Of a stretch of 64,000 nt of DNA, positions 26,600 through 33,780 are shown in pieces. Within the stretch, counting starts at the first letter, position 1, and each line of letters starts with the position of its first letter. The translations under genes were made by a program, and so were the position numbers. Source of the stretch: Rhizobium sp. FY34 (GTDB lineage: Bacteria; Pseudomonadota; Alphaproteobacteria; Rhizobiales; Rhizobiaceae); contig NZ_STFZ01000036.1 in NCBI RefSeq assembly GCF_005222845.1, positions 241,308 through 305,307 on the forward strand, written 5' to 3'. A model generated the notes under the pieces. That model was not told the DNA's origin, ran no database searches, and was given only the letters and a program-made list of their open reading frames with translations.

Positions 26600-27231
26600 G
26601 CGGGGCGCGCTCCGGTAGAGGTTTCCTGCAGGCGGGAGGTATCGAGCGCCTGGAAGCGTGCCAGAAACAGGCTTTGCGCCTCGGTTGCCGCCATCGGTTC
26701 GATGCGCAGCATGTCGCGGGTCACGCCGCGCGGGGTGCCGAAGAATTTCTGGGCTTCTTCCGTCGAAAAACCGGCAAGCTCGGTTGCTTCGAAGAAGGCG
26801 GCCATCGTATCGGCCTTCTTGATGCGTGTCTTCAGCGTCGCCGTGGGATGCGGCGGCAGGCCGAACCGCAGATGCACCGCCGCTTCCAGCCGCTTTTCAA
26901 CCGCCTTGTAGCCGCCACCGACGACGGCCTTGAAGGGCGAGATCATGTCGCCGATCACATATTCCGGCGCATCATGCAGCAGCGTCATCAACAGGTCGGT
27001 CGTCGAGGCGTTAGGGTTGGCGAGGCGAAAGATTTCCTCCACCGCCAAGCTGTGCTGCGCCACCGAATAGGCGTGGTCGCCGCGTGTCTGGCCGTTCCAC
27101 CGCGCAACGCGGGCCAAACCATGGGCAATATCGGCGATTTCCACGTCAAGCGGTGACGGGTCGAGCAGGTCGAGGCGCCGGCCGGATAGCATGCGCTGCC
27201 AGGCGCGGGCAGAGGACAGGCTACCGCTCAC
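26596..27231 (-). CDS. HD-domain nucleotidase, YfbR-like
   Basis: A 211-residue HD hydrolase. Candidate metal ligands are His60 (YSVAQHSL), His86-Asp87 (LLHDAPEYVIGD) and an Asp about 40 residues later (KKADTMAAFF). YfbR-like enzymes dephosphorylate deoxynucleoside monophosphates; that role is inferred by family only. Its start overlaps the YgfZ stop by four bases, and its stop overlaps the phosphatase start, so all three are coupled. Confidence 0.87.
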   Translation of the reverse strand: MSGSLSSARAWQRMLSGRRLDLLDPSPLDVEIADIAHGLARVARWNGQTRGDHAYSVAQHSLAVEEIFRLANPNASTTDLLMTLLHDAPEYVIGDMISPFKAVVGGGYKAVEKRLEAAVHLRFGLPPHPTATLKTRIKKADTMAAFFEATELAGFSTEEAQKFFGTPRGVTRDMLRIEPMAATEAQSLFLARFQALDTSRLQETSTGARPA

Positions 27232-28070
27232 GTCTCTGCCTCTTGCGCCTCAACCGGAAAGGCAAGCCCTGTCCATGCCGGGAGCGACAGCGTGACGGCG
27301 ACATCATTGGCAGTGACTGGAACGCCGCGTGCCAATGCGTCCCCGACCCGGTCTATGCGCACAATGGCAAGGCCACGCGCGCCCGCAACGGTTCCAAGCG
27401 TGCCGACCGGCTTTCCGGCGGCCATCAATTCGGTGCCGCTGGCTGGCAGTTCCGTTTCGGCAGACACCTGCACCACGCGGCGGCGTGCCGTTCCGCGATG
27501 CTGCATGCGCGACACCACTTCCTGGCCGACATAGCAGCCCTTGCGGAAGGAGAGCCCGCCATCGCGATCGAGCAGGATATCGTGGGGGAAGGCGTCTTGC
27601 AGCGCGTAGTCGGCGCCAGATGAGACGAGGCCGGCCTGGATGCGCAGGACATCGTAGTCCGCCCTGCCATCGGGGCCGGACCCGCCGGGCATGCGCTGCA
27701 GCACAATGCCGGCCTTTGCGAAGGCCGTATCGGCCACGCCTGCCGCAGAGTCTGGGTGATCACCCCAGGTGACGGTGACGCCATCATCACCGGGAGACAG
27801 GGTCACGGCGGCGCGCAGCTTGTACATGGTCAGTCGGCGCAGCAGGGCCTCGCGCTGGGCGCTGTCGCATTCCAGCGCAAAGCCTGAAGCCGTGCGCCAG
27901 ATGATGAAGTCGAACAGGATCTTGCCCTGTGGCGTGAGAAGTGCACCGGTGCGTGCCTCGCCGGTGGCCAGACTGTCGACATCTGTGGTGATGATACCCT
28001 GGAGCAGGGTCTGCGCATCTGTGCCTTCAACAAGGACAAGACTGCGATGGGCAAGGAAGGCGACGGGCAT
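27228..28070 (-). CDS. ygfZ: YgfZ/GcvT-like folate-binding protein
   Basis: A 280-residue protein with the YgfZ signature KGCYVGQE at 177-184, including the conserved Cys179. YgfZ proteins bind tetrahydrofolate and help repair or assemble iron-sulfur clusters. Start at 28070 gives MPVAFLAHRSLVLVEG, the usual beginning. An upstream frame to 28187 would run into the preceding gene. Ribosome-binding sequence is weak. The downstream gene overlaps by four bases. Confidence 0.88.
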   Translation of the reverse strand: MPVAFLAHRSLVLVEGTDAQTLLQGIITTDVDSLATGEARTGALLTPQGKILFDFIIWRTASGFALECDSAQREALLRRLTMYKLRAAVTLSPGDDGVTVTWGDHPDSAAGVADTAFAKAGIVLQRMPGGSGPDGRADYDVLRIQAGLVSSGADYALQDAFPHDILLDRDGGLSFRKGCYVGQEVVSRMQHRGTARRRVVQVSAETELPASGTELMAAGKPVGTLGTVAGARGLAIVRIDRVGDALARGVPVTANDVAVTLSLPAWTGLAFPVEAQEAET

Positions 28071-28152
28071 GGCAGGATGAATCCGGTTCTGTGCGCCAGA
28101 GATAGGCACAAGCGAAAGCCAAGGCAAGTCGCTTGGGCGTGGCCGAGCGATA

Positions 28153-28869
28153 TCAGTCGCCGCCGGCAAACAGTCGCCACCGGCCATCGACTGCGATGCC
28201 GACGCGGTAGAAATTGTAATTGTTGGTTTCCTGCATGGTCACCAGATCGCCGGCGGTGATGATACGCAGCAGCTCCACCTTTTCCGGCGCGCTGAGCCCG
28301 GCCAGCGGTTTCCCGACGAAATAGGGCCAGACATACATCTCGTCCGGCGTACCGATGCCCACATGGGCGGCACCCGTCTGCAGTATGTCGAGAATGATGG
28401 CAAGGATCTCCAGTCCATCGGGATCGCCCGACAGGCTCTTGAAGGATTCGACCGGATTGCCGCCATCGGCCTCCAGCTGCTGCATCACATCCGGATCAAA
28501 GGCCATCAGCGGGCGCAACCGTTCCACATCACCGGAAGCAGCCGCCTCGACCAGCGCCTGGCGCGTCTTGCGCACCGCTTCCGGAAGCTTGCTCAGATCC
28601 TGCAGGATCTCGATCTTCGGTGTGGACGCGTCACTACCGCTGTCGTTCGTTGCGGCCTGTGCGCTGCTCGGCTTGACCAGAGGCTCGGGCAGGGGAAGTC
28701 CCGTTGCCGGAGCCTTTTCCTCGGCCGGTGCCGCTTCCGGCACGCTTGTGCCGGACAGCGCAAGCGCCGGGCCTGCGACACTTACCATCAGCACGCTGCC
28801 GGCAAGGCCGGCCGCAAGCGCCAGGGTCCGGAAAAAGGGGCCAGCCTTGATCGCCACATCGGTGTTCAT
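28153..28869 (-). CDS. Exported protein of unknown function
   Basis: A 238-residue protein. A signal or anchor segment is at 15-38 (LALAAGLAGSVLMVSVAGPALALS). A Pro/Glu/Ala-rich linker follows (about 45-75), then a folded domain (about 85-238). The domain ends EMYVWPYFVG, TMQETNNYNFYRVGIAVDGRWRLFAGGD in outline, a shape seen in conserved rhizobial hypotheticals. Function is unknown. It precedes ygfZ on the same strand by 82 bases. Confidence 0.75.
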   Translation of the reverse strand: MNTDVAIKAGPFFRTLALAAGLAGSVLMVSVAGPALALSGTSVPEAAPAEEKAPATGLPLPEPLVKPSSAQAATNDSGSDASTPKIEILQDLSKLPEAVRKTRQALVEAAASGDVERLRPLMAFDPDVMQQLEADGGNPVESFKSLSGDPDGLEILAIILDILQTGAAHVGIGTPDEMYVWPYFVGKPLAGLSAPEKVELLRIITAGDLVTMQETNNYNFYRVGIAVDGRWRLFAGGD

Positions 28870-28933
28870 GGGTCGTCTTTCAGGAATGATGGCCAGTCTG
28901 CTGCAAAGTCGGATGATAAGTCAGTTCAATGGT

Positions 28934-29191
28934 TTACTGCACGGTCCGCTCAGGCGAAAACTCGCCGGCAAGCATGCGGGCGCGCAGCGATTCCAGCATG
29001 GCTTCCGCACCGTCTTCACCGTGAATGCGGATGGTTTCGCGCATGGCAAGCGCAATAGCTGCGTCTGCGATGATTTCCGGCTCGATGCCGTCTGCACGCC
29101 CGTCAGCCCAGGCTTCGTTCTGGTATTCCAGCGCTGCCTGCATCTTTTCGTGCACAATCATGTCGTCGATGTCGTTGCGCGCTGTCTGCAT
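28934..29191 (-). CDS. Small acidic protein of unknown function
   Basis: An 85-residue, mostly helical, acidic protein with GAGGACGTAAC ahead of its ATG. It contains no membrane segment or cysteine. Residues EIIADAAIALAMRETIRIHGED in outline suggest a helical bundle. I do not recognise the family, though its look is that of a conserved rhizobial hypothetical. It stands alone between two other small genes on the minus strand. Confidence 0.7.
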   Translation of the reverse strand: MQTARNDIDDMIVHEKMQAALEYQNEAWADGRADGIEPEIIADAAIALAMRETIRIHGEDGAEAMLESLRARMLAGEFSPERTVQ

Positions 29192-29297
29192 GTTACGTCC
29201 TCTTTCAAGGGGTGCCTGTTGTTACCGGCACGTTAACAACACTAGCAGCCTTTTATCAAAACGACACGCCCGCCCGGTCAAACAGGTAAATAAAGAC

Positions 29298-29726
29298 CTA
29301 ATTTCCGTAGCGTGCCGCGATTTCGCCAGCCAGTGTTGCACCTTCGTTACGGTAGCGTTCTTCCGCCGTCCGGGCAGCCGGCGTGCACGATGTGTGCACT
29401 GCCGCAAAGGCCCGATAACCCCGGTTGAACGACGCCGTCAGTCTCTCACGCCGCTGCGGTTCATTGACGGTCTCAGCATCCAGAAGTGTCTGCATGGAGG
29501 TGCGCCAATCGGCCGAATCGGCTCCGCAAAGCGTTCTGAGGTAGTGGACGGAGCCGAGAATTTCCGCAAGCCGCAACAGCTGTCCGTCATAGGGCGTGGG
29601 CTTTTCTTCTGTCGGTATGGTTACTTCCGGGGCGGTCTTCGGCGCAGCGGCGGGTTTTTGCGCAAAGGCGGTGCCCGCGAGCGCGCACATGACGACAAAC
29701 GGCAGAAGACGGGTGGTGAGGGGCAT
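29298..29726 (-). CDS. TIGR02301-family exported protein
   Basis: A 142-residue protein with a signal peptide (1-21, ending GTAFA). The mature part fits TIGR02301: RLAEILGSVHYLRTLCG near residue 60 and RERLTASFNRGYRAFA near 100, with two cysteines (in TLCGA and TSCTPA) likely disulfide-linked. Function is not known. The start at 29726 is the one that begins the signal sequence. It lies 20 bases downstream of the Nudix gene on the same strand. Confidence 0.8.
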   Translation of the reverse strand: MPLTTRLLPFVVMCALAGTAFAQKPAAAPKTAPEVTIPTEEKPTPYDGQLLRLAEILGSVHYLRTLCGADSADWRTSMQTLLDAETVNEPQRRERLTASFNRGYRAFAAVHTSCTPAARTAEERYRNEGATLAGEIAARYGN

Positions 29727-29746
29727 GGGCTTCAATTTTCCGCATA

Positions 29747-30217
29747 TTATGGTGAGGCTTCGCGAGCCTTTTCCAGTGCCGCCAGCCGTTCGGCGCATTC
29801 CAGCACGCTGTCTGGCACCGGTAGGCGGCGGATCTCGTCCACGCTATACCAGCCGGCATCCGTCGCGTCGTCGGCGGCGATTGCTTCCACCTCCCCATCC
29901 GCCACGACACGAAACACCGAGAGGAAGAAGTGGCTGATCAGCCGGCCCGCCTCATCGCGCGTTTCCAAGTCATAGGTGGCAAACAGTTCAGGCTCGCGGG
30001 CGGCAATGCCGGTCTCTTCCAGAAATTCGCGCAGCGCCGTTTCTTCCGGCGTTTCTCCCGGTTCGGCGCGTCCGCCCGGAAAGGCAAACAGTTCGGCCGC
30101 CGGCGGATTGCGCCTGCGGATCAAGAGGTAACGCCCGTCGCGCTCCAGAATGGCGGAAGAGGCAGGGCAGGGATTGGCGAGTTGCAGATCGGGTAAAGAC
30201 GCAGCGGATATTGTCAT
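29747..30217 (-). CDS. Nudix hydrolase
   Basis: A 156-residue enzyme with an intact Nudix box, GGRAEPGETPEETALREFLE, then ETGI (about 52-75). The box matches GX5EX7REUXEEXGU in full. The protein is of MutT/ADP-ribose pyrophosphatase size, but substrate cannot be told. ATG at 30217 gives the domain a normal N-terminus; a longer frame to 30313 crosses into the divergent SRAP leader. It is the first gene of a pair with the TIGR02301 gene. Confidence 0.9.
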   Translation of the reverse strand: MTISAASLPDLQLANPCPASSAILERDGRYLLIRRRNPPAAELFAFPGGRAEPGETPEETALREFLEETGIAAREPELFATYDLETRDEAGRLISHFFLSVFRVVADGEVEAIAADDATDAGWYSVDEIRRLPVPDSVLECAERLAALEKAREASP

Positions 30218-30311
30218 GCAGGCCAGCATAAAGGCGGCTTGCGCGCGCGCAAGCATTTCATGTCTGTGCTGTACGCTTGACCCCGCGCAGGGCCGGTGCC
30301 ATTTCTCCTGC

Positions 30312-31082
30312 ATGTGTGGACGCTACGCCCTGACCGCGACGCCGGAAGACATCCTGGAATTTCTGAGCGTCATCGAGATCGACGATTTTCCCAAGCGCTA
30401 TAATATCGCGCCGACGCAGCCGATTTTGCTGGTCGTTGAAAGCGAGCGACAGGCGCCCGGCAGCAATCTGCCGTCCCGCCGCGCCATGCTGGCCCGCTGG
30501 GGTTTTCTGCCGGGTTGGGTGAAGGACCCGAAGGATTTTCCGCTGCTCATCAATGCGCGCGCCGAAACGGCTGCCGAGAAGGCTTCGTTTCGCGCCGCCA
30601 TGCGCCATCGCCGCGTGCTGGTTCCGGCCTCAGGTTTTTACGAATGGCATCGCCCGTCCAAGGAAGAAGGCGGCAAGTCGCAGGCCTATTGGATCAGGCC
30701 GAAGCACGGTGGCCTGGTGGCCTTTGCAGGCTTGATGGAAACCTATGCATCGGCGGATGGATCGGAAGTCGACACGGCAGCCATTCTGACAACCCGTGCC
30801 AATGGTGCCATCTCGCCCATTCACGAGCGCATGCCGGTGGTGATCGATCCGCAGGACTTTACGCGCTGGCTGGATTGCAAGACGCAGGAGCCGCGCGATG
30901 TCGCCTCCCTGATGAAGCCGGCACAGGATGATCTGTTCGAGGCCATTCCGGTTGCCGATCTGGTCAACAAGGTTGCCAATATGGGGCCGGACCTGCAATT
31001 GCCCGTGGCGCCGCTTATGCCGCTGCCAAAGGTAAAAAAGGCCGCCTCATCCGGAGACGGCGGCCAGCTTTCGCTATTTTGA
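30312..31082 (+). CDS. SRAP-domain protein (YedK/HMCES family)
   Basis: A 256-residue SRAP protein. The catalytic Cys2 follows the start Met in MCGRYALT, and ATG at 30312 is needed to expose it after Met removal. The conserved NARAET motif (about residue 80), GFYEWH (about 110) and the later HERMPVV are present. SRAP proteins form a thiazolidine cross-link with abasic sites in single-stranded DNA and so shield them. Divergent from the Nudix gene with about 94 bases between starts. Confidence 0.93.
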   Translation: MCGRYALTATPEDILEFLSVIEIDDFPKRYNIAPTQPILLVVESERQAPGSNLPSRRAMLARWGFLPGWVKDPKDFPLLINARAETAAEKASFRAAMRHRRVLVPASGFYEWHRPSKEEGGKSQAYWIRPKHGGLVAFAGLMETYASADGSEVDTAAILTTRANGAISPIHERMPVVIDPQDFTRWLDCKTQEPRDVASLMKPAQDDLFEAIPVADLVNKVANMGPDLQLPVAPLMPLPKVKKAASSGDGGQLSLF

Positions 31083-31124
31083 AAACACCGCTCTACGCAA
31101 ACGCGCGCTGGTGATCGCCAAAAT

Positions 31125-31253
31125 TCAAGCCGATTTCAGGGTCTTGCGCTTCAGCATCAATGCTGCTGCAACAACGGCCTTGATGCCCAGAGGACGCAGC
31201 GGTGCATGCAGATCCTGCTTGGCGGTGTGGGTGTTCTTCTTTTCGGTTGCCAT
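31125..31253 (-). CDS. Small basic protein (42 residues)
   Basis: A 42-residue frame with a near-ideal Shine-Dalgarno sequence (GGAGGA, nine bases before ATG). It encodes MATEKKNTHTAKQDLHAP, then a hydrophobic/basic end (IKAVVAAALMLKRKTLKS). This could be a membrane-associated amphipathic peptide. No family is recognised. The upstream 216 bases to the pssA stop are AT-rich and contain a perfect GNRA hairpin (31396-31409, GTTGT-GAAA-ACAAC) but no other gene. Confidence 0.55.
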   Translation of the reverse strand: MATEKKNTHTAKQDLHAPLRPLGIKAVVAAALMLKRKTLKSA

Positions 31254-31469
31254 GACTGTTTTCCTCCAAAGGCCGGCGCGATTCTGTTGGTGATCGCGTT
31301 CGGTGGGCCTGATCGTCAGAAAACAGGGCGGAATTTTGTCAGGCAAGAAAACTTGTATATTTCAGTAATGCGTTAACCATTGTTTGCCGCAAACTGTTGT
31401 GAAAACAACGCTTTATTTTGCAGCGCAATATAAATCGAAGCTTTTTAAGTGCTATCTTATTGCGACGCA

Positions 31470-32285
31470 CTATACGTTTGCGTGGTCGTCTTCGATGGTC
31501 AGCGTGCCATAGCGACGCTTCCAGGCGCGCGCACTGAAGGGCAGGATGCACAGATAGGCGAGCGTGGTGACGCAGAGCACTTCCCAAGTATAGCTCATCA
31601 GCAGCGCCACATAGATCACGCCGCAGAGCAGGACCGGCAGCATGAGGTCGCGGCGCACCCGCGTTTCGGACTTCCCGGACCAGACGGGCAGTCGGCTGAC
31701 GAGCAGATAGCCCATCAGCACCGTATAGGCGGTGGCGGCAAAGGCGATGGGGCGGGTCACTTCCATGCCGAGAAAGCCGAGATAGACCGGCAAAAGCACG
31801 AGCAGTGCGCCCATCGGCGCCGGAACGCCGACGAAGAATTCCGACTGCCACTTCGCCTTGTATTCCCGGTCCGCCATCACGTTGAAACGGGCAAGCCGCA
31901 AGCCCGCAGCAATGGCGTAGATAAGTGCTGCGATCCAGCCGATCGAGCCGACCCGGTCGAGAATATAGACATAGAGGACCAGCGCCGGCGCCACGCCGAA
32001 ATTGATGATGTCGGCCAGCGAATCCATCTGGACGCCGAATTTCGACGTGGCTTTCAGCGCGCGTGCCACGCGGCCATCAATGCCGTCGAGAAAGGCAGCA
32101 AGCAGCACCATGGAGACCGCAAGCTCGAAGCGCCCCTCGAAGGCCAGCCGAATGCCGGTCAATCCGGCGCAGATCGCCAGCACGGTGATGAGGTTGGGCA
32201 CCATCAGCCGAAGGGGGATCTCTCTCAGGCGTGGGCCGCGGGCCGCATCGTCGTCGTTCGGTTCGGGATGGCCATTCGGCTGCAT
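31470..32285 (-). CDS. pssA: CDP-diacylglycerol-serine O-phosphatidyltransferase
   Basis: PssA makes phosphatidylserine from CDP-diacylglycerol and serine in the membrane. The 271-residue protein carries the CDP-alcohol phosphotransferase motif DGX2ARX8GX3DX3D, here DGIDGRVARAL through FGVQMDSLAD (about 83-108). About eight membrane spans follow and precede it. A good Shine-Dalgarno sequence (GGAGACTAGC) stands before 32285. It is 16 bases downstream of psd, so the two steps to phosphatidylethanolamine form one operon. Confidence 0.95.
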   Translation of the reverse strand: MQPNGHPEPNDDDAARGPRLREIPLRLMVPNLITVLAICAGLTGIRLAFEGRFELAVSMVLLAAFLDGIDGRVARALKATSKFGVQMDSLADIINFGVAPALVLYVYILDRVGSIGWIAALIYAIAAGLRLARFNVMADREYKAKWQSEFFVGVPAPMGALLVLLPVYLGFLGMEVTRPIAFAATAYTVLMGYLLVSRLPVWSGKSETRVRRDLMLPVLLCGVIYVALLMSYTWEVLCVTTLAYLCILPFSARAWKRRYGTLTIEDDHANV

Positions 32286-32301
32286 GCTAGTCTCCGTTCA
32301 C

Positions 32302-33003
32302 TCAGTTGCGGCGGCTGACGGTCGGACCCTTGGGCGAGCCGAACTCGGCAATCACCGTTTCGCCGCAGATGCAGCGTTGGCCGAGCGCAACGCGCGGCTG
32401 GCCACCTTCGGGCACATAGACATCGACGCGCGAACCGAAGCGGATGAGGCCGAAGCGCTCGCCCGCATCGAGCGGCTCGTTGGGATGGACGAAGCACAGG
32501 ATGCGACGGGCGACGAGACCGGCGATCTGCACTACGCCCAGATCACCATGCTTGGTTTCGATAACGAGACCGTTGCGTTCGTTGTCGACGCTTGCCTTGT
32601 CGAGTTCGGCATTGACGAACTGGCCGGGGCGATAGACGATCTGCTTGATGCGGCCGCGCGCCGGTGCACGGTTCACATGGCAGTCGAACACATTCATGAA
32701 TACGGAAATGCGCAGCATCGGCGCAGAGCCCAGCTCCAGTTCGGCTGGCGGCACCACCATCTGTACAGACGACACGCGGCCATCGGCCGGGCTGATGATG
32801 ATATCGTCATCCTGCGGAATGACGCGTTCCGGGTCGCGGAAGAAATAGGCGCACCAAAGCGTCAGAATGAGGCCGATCCAGAACAGTGGTGCCGCGATCA
32901 ACCCCAGAACGAGGGATACGACGAAGAAGGCGATGACAAAGATATAGCCTTCCTTGTGGATCGGAACGAGCGTGTTGCGGATAGTGTCGAAAAGATTGCC
33001 CAA
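32302..33003 (-). CDS. psd: Phosphatidylserine decarboxylase (short form)
   Basis: Psd converts phosphatidylserine to phosphatidylethanolamine. The 233-residue protein has two N-terminal membrane segments (about 18-62), ISPADGRV near 82 and the cleavage site RFGSRVD near 203, where the Ser becomes the pyruvoyl group. The start appears to be TTG at 33003 ([20 protein letters not shown] in outline), with GGAG eight bases upstream. Reading from ATG at 33075 would add a 24-residue leader not expected. pssA follows directly. Confidence 0.93.
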   Translation of the reverse strand: MGNLFDTIRNTLVPIHKEGYIFVIAFFVVSLVLGLIAAPLFWIGLILTLWCAYFFRDPERVIPQDDDIIISPADGRVSSVQMVVPPAELELGSAPMLRISVFMNVFDCHVNRAPARGRIKQIVYRPGQFVNAELDKASVDNERNGLVIETKHGDLGVVQIAGLVARRILCFVHPNEPLDAGERFGLIRFGSRVDVYVPEGGQPRVALGQRCICGETVIAEFGSPKGPTVSRRN

Positions 33004-33098
33004 CGGGTGTTCTCCAGATTGTCCGGCCTTGGATCGTGATCCTAGCTGACTACAGGCAAACCCATCCGGGGGCAATGTGGTTCCGTTTACGACATGCG

Positions 33099-33422
33099 TT
33101 ACCCAATCCCGAAAAAGACGGCCAAAGAACGGGTAACGGAGAGCAGGGTTTCATCGTCGAGCCTGCCGAAGGGTGCGCCTACGCGACCGCGTTGCACGGT
33201 CATGACCTTGTCGATCATCACCTGCGACGGCTTTCTCAGCCCGTTATCCGGTGTCGGATTGACTTCAGGGCGTAGCAGCGGTGCATCCACCAGCGTGCCC
33301 GAGAGGAGAAGCACGGTGATTGTTGCCGTTTCGTTGAAGGCATCCGCCTGAATGATGAGGGCCGGGCGAGGCTTGCCAAAATCACCGGATAGAGCAACGG
33401 TGACAAGATCGCCGCGCTTCAC
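33099..33422 (-). CDS. MazF/PemK-type mRNA-interferase toxin
   Basis: A 107-residue toxin of the MazF/PemK/CcdB-like fold. It begins [25 protein letters not shown], with the conserved GDLV and RPALII. The late motif ([12 protein letters not shown] near 65-76) contains the Asp-Lys expected in the family. Toxins of this fold cut mRNA or rRNA in a sequence-specific manner, or poison gyrase; sequence cannot tell. It overlaps the antitoxin by four bases. Confidence 0.88.
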   Translation of the reverse strand: MKRGDLVTVALSGDFGKPRPALIIQADAFNETATITVLLLSGTLVDAPLLRPEVNPTPDNGLRKPSQVMIDKVMTVQRGRVGAPFGRLDDETLLSVTRSLAVFFGIG

Positions 33423-33643
33423 GCAGGCTCCTCGTCATCGATTTCTGACAGTGCAGCGTCCAGAAAGATGTTGAGATCCAGATCGCTTTCGTCTGCATGA
33501 GCGGTAACCTGGGCCTGGCGTCGACATTCCTCGGCAAACCCTGGCCGGCGGGTGTCCGGCAGCCAGACCTGCACCGGGCGTAAGCCTGCTGCGCGCAATG
33601 CTTGCCTGCGCTTTTGCACTCTTTGATTGACAGGCGTCGGCAT
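33419..33643 (-). CDS. MazE-like antitoxin (DUF3018)
   Basis: A 74-residue antitoxin of the DUF3018 type: QRVQKRRQALRAAGLRPVQ is followed by WLPDTRRPGFAEECRRQ in outline, then an acidic tail ([17 protein letters not shown]). ATG at 33643 has GAGG upstream. The basic N-terminal half is likely to bind the operator and the acidic tail the toxin. Its stop overlaps the toxin start, so the pair is coupled. A palindrome lies on its promoter. Confidence 0.87.
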   Translation of the reverse strand: MPTPVNQRVQKRRQALRAAGLRPVQVWLPDTRRPGFAEECRRQAQVTAHADESDLDLNIFLDAALSEIDDEEPA

Positions 33644-33661
33644 GGCGACCTCGCAACAGCT

Positions 33662-33700
33662 GTTACATGTAACTGTAGGCGCGTGTCGCAGTCTGGTCAA
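33662..33700 (-). promoter_or_regulatory. Promoter and palindromic operator of the MazEF pair
   Basis: On the minus strand TTGACC (33700-33695) and TACAGT (33677-33672) are spaced 17 bases apart, a good -35/-10 pair. A perfect 12-bp palindrome, GTTACATGTAAC (33662-33673), overlaps the end of the -10 box and the expected start site, ending 19 bases before the antitoxin ATG. This is the layout of an autorepressed toxin-antitoxin operon. Confidence 0.65.
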
Positions 33701-33780
33701 GCGGATCGCTGTTGGATGTCATCGGCAAGCAGTAAGATCTAAGTTGCCGCTTGGACCGATCGGCCTCTGTGCCAAACGCC

